DNA from: an uncultured Clostridia bacterium
GTDB taxonomy: Bacteria; Bacillota; Clostridia; TANB77; CAG-508
Assembly: GCA_947599995.1 (NCBI GenBank)
Contig: CANQFW010000022.1
Coordinates: 1 to 18,557 of the forward strand
DNA: 18,557 nucleotides
Reading direction: 5' to 3'
In this document: positions 15,269 through 18,557 of the stretch, piece by piece
Layout: each line of letters starts with the position of its first letter
How positions within the stretch are numbered: position 1 is the first letter of the stretch
Notes under the pieces: model-generated
What the model saw: the letters and a program-made list of their open reading frames with translations, nothing else
Told to the model about the DNA's origin: nothing
Databases searched by the model: none
Position numbers and translations under genes: made by a program

Positions 15269-16450
15269 GTGTTACAATTACAAACAAGAAAATTCGATAT
15301 ATGCCGGGTTAGCAAATTGCTTGTCAAATATAAAATCAAGGCCAGTATTTCTGATCAGGTAATCACTTTAGATGGCGAAGTTTCTGATGAGTTGTTGGAT
15401 GAACTTTGTAATGGTTTAACCATTAGCAATGTTCAAAACTTCTCTAGTGAAGTATTTCCACTTATTCTGAATGAATCTGACCTTCCTAAAAGTGATGACA
15501 TTGTTTCCAGTTCAACTAAAGGAGAATCTGTTGTTAAAGAAACATCTTCGCATGTCGCACTCATACCTCAAATTACAGAGGAATATGATTTACTCTATCC
15601 TACTGTAAAACGAGGCGAAGTATATTGGTGCGACTTCGGAGAACCTTATGGCAGCGAACAAGGATATATTAGGTATGCAATAGTTGTACAAAATGATATT
15701 GCAAATTTCAATTCATCTACTACTATTGTATTGCCTTGTACGACCTCGCAGAAAAAAAGGTTTCCTGTTCAATATAACTTCGTTTTTTCCAATGAAAACA
15801 TGATTGACTATGATGTAAATCGTGTTGGAATGAAAGAAAATGTTGTTATGGCTGAACAAATCCGAACAATTGACAAGACAAGACTACGCAAATTTATCGG
15901 AACTATGACACCTGAATTCATGAATGAGATGCAGGACATCATAGATATTTCGCTGAATTTGCAAAGGAAAGAGAAAGTAATTACCAAAACTGAGAAGGTG
16001 TATGTGGATAAGCCTGTGTATATAAATGTACCAGCTGATACCAACACACCTAAGGAACGCAAAGACTTGAATATGGTACAAATACAGCTACTATCTCTGG
16101 TTGATGTAAAAGAGCTCTTTAAAATTGCTCAGACTAGATATTCTGATAAGATAAAAGCCGAAAGAATCCTTGAGTTGTTTGGCTTTAATATGCAGAAAAA
16201 TGGCGTGAAATACCTTTTCAAGGCAATACTCATCTCACCCAAAGATGCTTATTTCAATTTAGAAACATTATGTGATAGTGTTGCTAAAAGTGAGCATAAT
16301 GTTGAGAAAGATGAGATTAAGAGGCTGATTGTAGCGAGAGTAAAAGAACAGTTTAAGTTCAGAAAATCTCCTACTATCGATTTTATCCGTTTAGTAAACA
16401 GTTTCCTAATCAAAAAGGAGGATGAACAGAATGAAGAAAATAACATTTAA
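15269..16450 (+). CDS. MazF/PemK-like RNase fused to a Spo0A-type C-terminal DNA-binding domain
   Basis: 393 residues, GTG start, with AAGGAGG 8 nt upstream. Three parts are visible. Residues 1-60 look like a small beta-alpha-beta-beta-alpha-beta domain. Residues 112-232 are a full MazF/PemK domain: KRGEVYW (114-120), YGSEQGYIRYAIVVQND (127-143), LPCTTSQ (155-161), AEQIRTIDKTRL (195-206). Arg135 and Thr158 align with the MazF catalytic Arg and Thr, so mRNA-cleaving activity is plausible. After a linker, 296-385 match Spo0A_C spacing: G305, G312, YL 315-316, AI 319-320, AK 339-340 and IKR 350-352, then a PTIDFI segment like the PTNSEFI end of Spo0A. MazF toxins are normally about 110 residues beside a small MazE antitoxin; none is seen. 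Codons are more G/C-rich than in neighbouring genes. The natural role is unknown. Confidence 0.82.
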   Translation: MLQLQTRKFDICRVSKLLVKYKIKASISDQVITLDGEVSDELLDELCNGLTISNVQNFSSEVFPLILNESDLPKSDDIVSSSTKGESVVKETSSHVALIPQITEEYDLLYPTVKRGEVYWCDFGEPYGSEQGYIRYAIVVQNDIANFNSSTTIVLPCTTSQKKRFPVQYNFVFSNENMIDYDVNRVGMKENVVMAEQIRTIDKTRLRKFIGTMTPEFMNEMQDIIDISLNLQRKEKVITKTEKVYVDKPVYINVPADTNTPKERKDLNMVQIQLLSLVDVKELFKIAQTRYSDKIKAERILELFGFNMQKNGVKYLFKAILISPKDAYFNLETLCDSVAKSEHNVEKDEIKRLIVARVKEQFKFRKSPTIDFIRLVNSFLIKKEDEQNEENNI

Positions 16451-17801
16451 GGTAACTACTAAAAAAGAAGGGAGTGTTGTTTCCTTAATTAAAAAGGTCA
16501 ACAAGATTTCCTGTCGGATTCAAATTGACTTGGAAAACGATATTGTAGCAGTCGAAAATGTTGATGATACTATGATTGATTCTATTATAGAGTTAATCGA
16601 CCAGTATTACACCATTTTGAATGTTATGATTGACAATACCTCTGATGAATCTACTTTGGTAGAAACCCCTCAGAGTGTTACTATTGTTGATGAACCGAAG
16701 TCTGAGGATACTGTCGAAAAAACTGCCGAACCTGAAAACAAGCCTACTGTAGTTGGTCCACAGAGTGAAGATGACTTGATTATCCAGAAGGTAGAGTTTG
16801 AAAATGAATATGTTGAAAATTTAATCAACAAATTTATGAGAACTGCCTACTGGACAATGTATAGGATGAATATCTCAGAAAAGGAAATCGGAAAGTTTAT
16901 CTTGACTTCCATACATGAAATCTCAATAAGATACAAAGGGAAGGAAACTATCGAATACTCTATAGGAGATATTGTAGATTGTAACTATGGTATTCACCTT
17001 GCAGGAGAAATCAATGGTGGTCATGTTTCTGCTATTGTATGTAACATTACCAATGATAACATGGTATATGTAGTGCCTATTACCAAAGTCAGAGAAAACT
17101 TGACTTCTCATTCCTATCCTTCTCATTCCTATCTTATATTTGATGCTCCTGATGATGTCGTTTATAACAACGACTATTATACTGGTGGCACAGCATTGTT
17201 GGATAAGGGAAGATACTTGAGAGCTGAAAGATTCAATGAAGTTATCGGCAAGGCTACTCCTGAATTTTTTGCTAAGGTTTTGAATCAGTTAAGTACCACA
17301 TTTGATTTTACAGGTAATATTGTAATGACTGATCAAACATTCGAAACTATTTCAGAGGGTGATGGTAAAGAATTACTCCCTGTAAATGCTAATAACTCGG
17401 ATGTTACTACATCTGAACTTAAACCTAAAAAAGCTGCAAAAAAGGTCGGTGTTGAGGAATCTGCCTTGTTAAATATTATTGGCGAATCTCTGAAAAAACT
17501 TGATTCTACCAAAAAAGTCGAAGAACAGGTTGTTGACTTTTTGACTGATATTGGTATGACAACATCAGAGAGAATGGTTACTCAGTCCTTTGTGGTCGCT
17601 TGTGATATTAAGAGAATCAACTATAAAAATGTTATTCTTGAATTGCACAATATGTTTCCTAATGTAGAAGAGGACAGCATTAAGTCGATTTTGAAGGAAA
17701 ACTTTAAGAAATGGTTGGATTTGCATCCTGAATTAGTGGAGAGTTGTCCGAAGATTTCTCTTATGGCTGTATTAAAAGTATTTGCCAAAAGATTTGCATA
17801 A
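16431..17801 (+). CDS. Diverged paralogue of the preceding gene: degenerate MazF/PemK-like domain with helical C-terminal domain
   Basis: 456 residues. ATG 16431 is chosen because AAGGAGG ends at 16421, leaving 9 nt; the ATG at 16422 touches the ribosome site. It overlaps the previous gene by 20 bp, so translation is coupled. The layout repeats that of its neighbour: N-terminal alpha/beta domain (1-70), acidic linker, PemK-like core (about 175-295) and C-terminal helices (355-456). The core shows GDIVDCNYG (179-187), GGHVSAIVC (196-204), PITK (216-219) and LRAERFNEVIGK (263-274). At the catalytic Arg position I see Val199, with His198 beside it; Thr218 is kept. In the C-terminus NVEEDSIKSILKENFKKW aligns with NVEKDEIKRLIVARVKEQF of the partner, but the Spo0A glycines are mostly lost. 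It may be an inactive partner or antidote; this is inference. Confidence 0.75.
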   Translation: MKKITFKVTTKKEGSVVSLIKKVNKISCRIQIDLENDIVAVENVDDTMIDSIIELIDQYYTILNVMIDNTSDESTLVETPQSVTIVDEPKSEDTVEKTAEPENKPTVVGPQSEDDLIIQKVEFENEYVENLINKFMRTAYWTMYRMNISEKEIGKFILTSIHEISIRYKGKETIEYSIGDIVDCNYGIHLAGEINGGHVSAIVCNITNDNMVYVVPITKVRENLTSHSYPSHSYLIFDAPDDVVYNNDYYTGGTALLDKGRYLRAERFNEVIGKATPEFFAKVLNQLSTTFDFTGNIVMTDQTFETISEGDGKELLPVNANNSDVTTSELKPKKAAKKVGVEESALLNIIGESLKKLDSTKKVEEQVVDFLTDIGMTTSERMVTQSFVVACDIKRINYKNVILELHNMFPNVEEDSIKSILKENFKKWLDLHPELVESCPKISLMAVLKVFAKRFA

Positions 17802-17826
17802 AGCATAATCCACAAAATGACTTTGG

Positions 17827-17859
17827 CTGGATAGGGGCTATTACCTCTATCCAGTTTTG
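17827..17859 (+). terminator. Terminator of MazF-like gene pair
   Basis: CTGGATAGGGG (17827-17837) pairs over 11 bp, with one G-T, with CCTCTATCCAG (17844-17854) around CTATTA; TTTTG follows. It lies 25 bp after the stop codon. Confidence 0.88.
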
Positions 17860-17871
17860 TGGTGGTTCAAT

Positions 17872-18188
17872 AAATTGCCAATTAAATTAGAAAATGAAAA
17901 TATATTTAAAAGAGTACTTAATTCTATTATGAAACTTTTAAAAATTAATTTATCACTTAAAAATTTTAATGAAAAAGTGAGATTTGAAATAAGTTTATCC
18001 CAAATCTCATTTTTCTAATGGACTTTTTTACAGCCCCTTTTTAATTTAACTTTTATTTCTATTATAAGCTATTCGTATCTATTAATATTTTTTAAATGTA
18101 ATATAATTGTAATATGAATGTAAAATAAATATCTTTAAACCATCCGTAAGCTATAGTTATTATGTAGAAAAAGGGACTTAAAAATATA
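17872..18188. other. Gap without a supported gene
   Basis: An open frame from TTG 17875 to TAA 18018 (47 residues, ILK-rich, no good ribosome site) runs through a strong hairpin and is probably chance or a gene remnant. From 18020 to 18188 the DNA is AT-rich with no recognisable feature until the promoter at 18189. Confidence 0.4.
17971..18015. terminator. Strong bidirectional-type hairpin
   Basis: TGAGATTTG (17978-17986) pairs with CAAATCTCA (18001-18009). GAAAAA (17971-17976) continues with TTTTTC (18010-18015) across one bulged G, which makes 15 bp in all with a 14-nt loop. The A-run and T-run suit termination on either strand, yet no clear gene on either side ends just before it. Confidence 0.65.
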
Positions 18189-18216
18189 TTGACTTTGAGC
18201 TCAAAAATAGTAAAAT
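18189..18216 (+). promoter_or_regulatory. Promoter of secreted protein gene, with palindrome in spacer
   Basis: TTGACT (18189-18194), 16-bp spacer and TAAAAT (18211-18216). The perfect 12-bp palindrome TTTGAGCTCAAA (18194-18205) starts on the last base of the -35 and fills most of the spacer, a typical place for a repressor site. No candidate regulator is identified. Confidence 0.55.
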
Positions 18217-18254
18217 AAATATAGTAGTAATAATTTATAAAGGAAGGCATTTAT

Positions 18255-18557
18255 ATGAAATTTAAGAGAAAAGTTATAGGTATACTAGTAATTGTTATAG
18301 CAATAATTTTAGGAGTAGTACAAAATGTAAGTTTTGCAACAAAAGCTACGACTCCATTAGGTTTAAAACTTAGCTATAGAAGATATACATCTAAAGAAGG
18401 ATGGGGATATGCATTAAATAATGGTACAGCTCATCCTGTATTTCAAATATTATCAGTAAGTAATGGTAATTCTAATAGCAGTGTTTTGGGAACAAACTAC
18501 TTTTGCTTAGATGCAGAAAAATCAGATAGTTGGAATTATCAAGTTAAAGAAGATGAA
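18255..18557 (+). CDS. Secreted/surface protein, N-terminal part only
   Basis: The gene is cut by the window edge after 101 codons. AAAGGAAGG lies 7 nt before the ATG. The protein starts with a classic signal peptide: basic MKFKRK, a hydrophobic core at about 7-22 (VIGILVIVIAIILGVV), then a probable cleavage after VSFA at about 25-28. The mature part begins TKATTPLGLKLSYRRYTSKEGWGYALNNGTAHPVF and contains a single Cys in NYFCLDAEK at about 83-91. A lone Cys in a YFCLD-like context early in a Gram-positive surface protein recalls thioester adhesion domains, but the partner Gln cannot be identified, so I leave the function open. Confidence 0.8.
   Translation, partial: MKFKRKVIGILVIVIAIILGVVQNVSFATKATTPLGLKLSYRRYTSKEGWGYALNNGTAHPVFQILSVSNGNSNSSVLGTNYFCLDAEKSDSWNYQVKEDE

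Larger units (their letters stand above)
14793..17871. other. 11-bp direct repeat: tRNA-Arg T-arm and copy beyond the MazF-like pair (candidate attachment sites)
   Basis: GGTGGTTCAAT at 14793-14803, inside the T-arm of tRNA-Arg, occurs again exactly at 17861-17871, immediately after the terminator of the MazF-like pair. Integrating elements often use the 3' part of tRNA genes and leave such repeats. The repeat is short, does not reach the CCA end, and no integrase is present between the copies, so this is only a candidate boundary of about 3.1 kb. Confidence 0.35.

Noticed and set aside
15210..15269. 19-codon frame from GTG 15210 ending at a TAG that overlaps the MazF-like start codon
   Set aside because: Its ribosome-like AAGGAG is only 1 nt before the GTG, too close for initiation, and most of the frame is just the leader sequence of the next gene.
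17875..18018. 47-residue frame from TTG 17875
   Set aside because: No convincing ribosome site, low-complexity composition, and its last third is a strong 15-bp hairpin better explained as a terminator; at most a gene remnant.

Overview
The window is AT-rich bacterial DNA with strong AGGAGG-type ribosome sites, TTGACA/TATAAT promoters at 17-bp spacing and three sporulation genes (spmA, spmB, spoIIR). With an AbrB regulator beside rsmI, this points to a spore-forming low-GC Clostridia-type Firmicute, probably a gut lineage. The species cannot be named from the sequence.

Layout. (1) 1-238 is a nearly pure A/T tandem repeat of about 36 bp. (2) 256-2572 holds a small unknown gene, a TrmN6-type tRNA methyltransferase, the 16S rRNA methyltransferase rsmI, and a convergent abrB-like gene, the same neighbourhood as yabB-rsmI-abrB in Bacillus. 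(3) 2723-4204 holds spmA-spmB, a 37-residue membrane peptide gene found by reading the gap, and a folded 93-nt element. (4) On the minus strand, spoIIR (6478-7152) is followed by a separately promoted murA-walJ pair; walJ carries a one-base frameshift. (5) 7406-11208 holds an unknown gene, a UDPGP-family nucleotidyltransferase and a phosphoglucomutase, a set for UDP-sugar supply. (6) 11446-14594 is a TetR regulator with a palindromic operator on its own -10 box, followed one base later by a YhgE/Pip membrane protein gene broken by a one-base insertion. (7) 14742-14820 is tRNA-Arg(CCT).

(8) 15108-17871 is the most unusual part. Two overlapping genes encode diverged paralogues of about 390 and 456 residues. 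Each has a small N-terminal alpha/beta domain, a central MazF/PemK-like RNase domain and a C-terminal domain. In the first protein the C-terminal domain matches the spaced signature of the Spo0A DNA-binding domain. The first copy keeps the MazF catalytic Arg and Thr; the second appears to have lost the Arg. No MazE-type antitoxin gene is visible. The pair uses more G/C-ending codons than its neighbours and lies between the T-arm of tRNA-Arg and an exact 11-bp copy of that T-arm, as expected for acquired DNA. (9) The window ends in a secreted protein gene, cut by the window edge.

Both frameshifts (walJ and yhgE) are explained by one extra A in a short A run, so sequencing or assembly error is a serious alternative to real gene loss.
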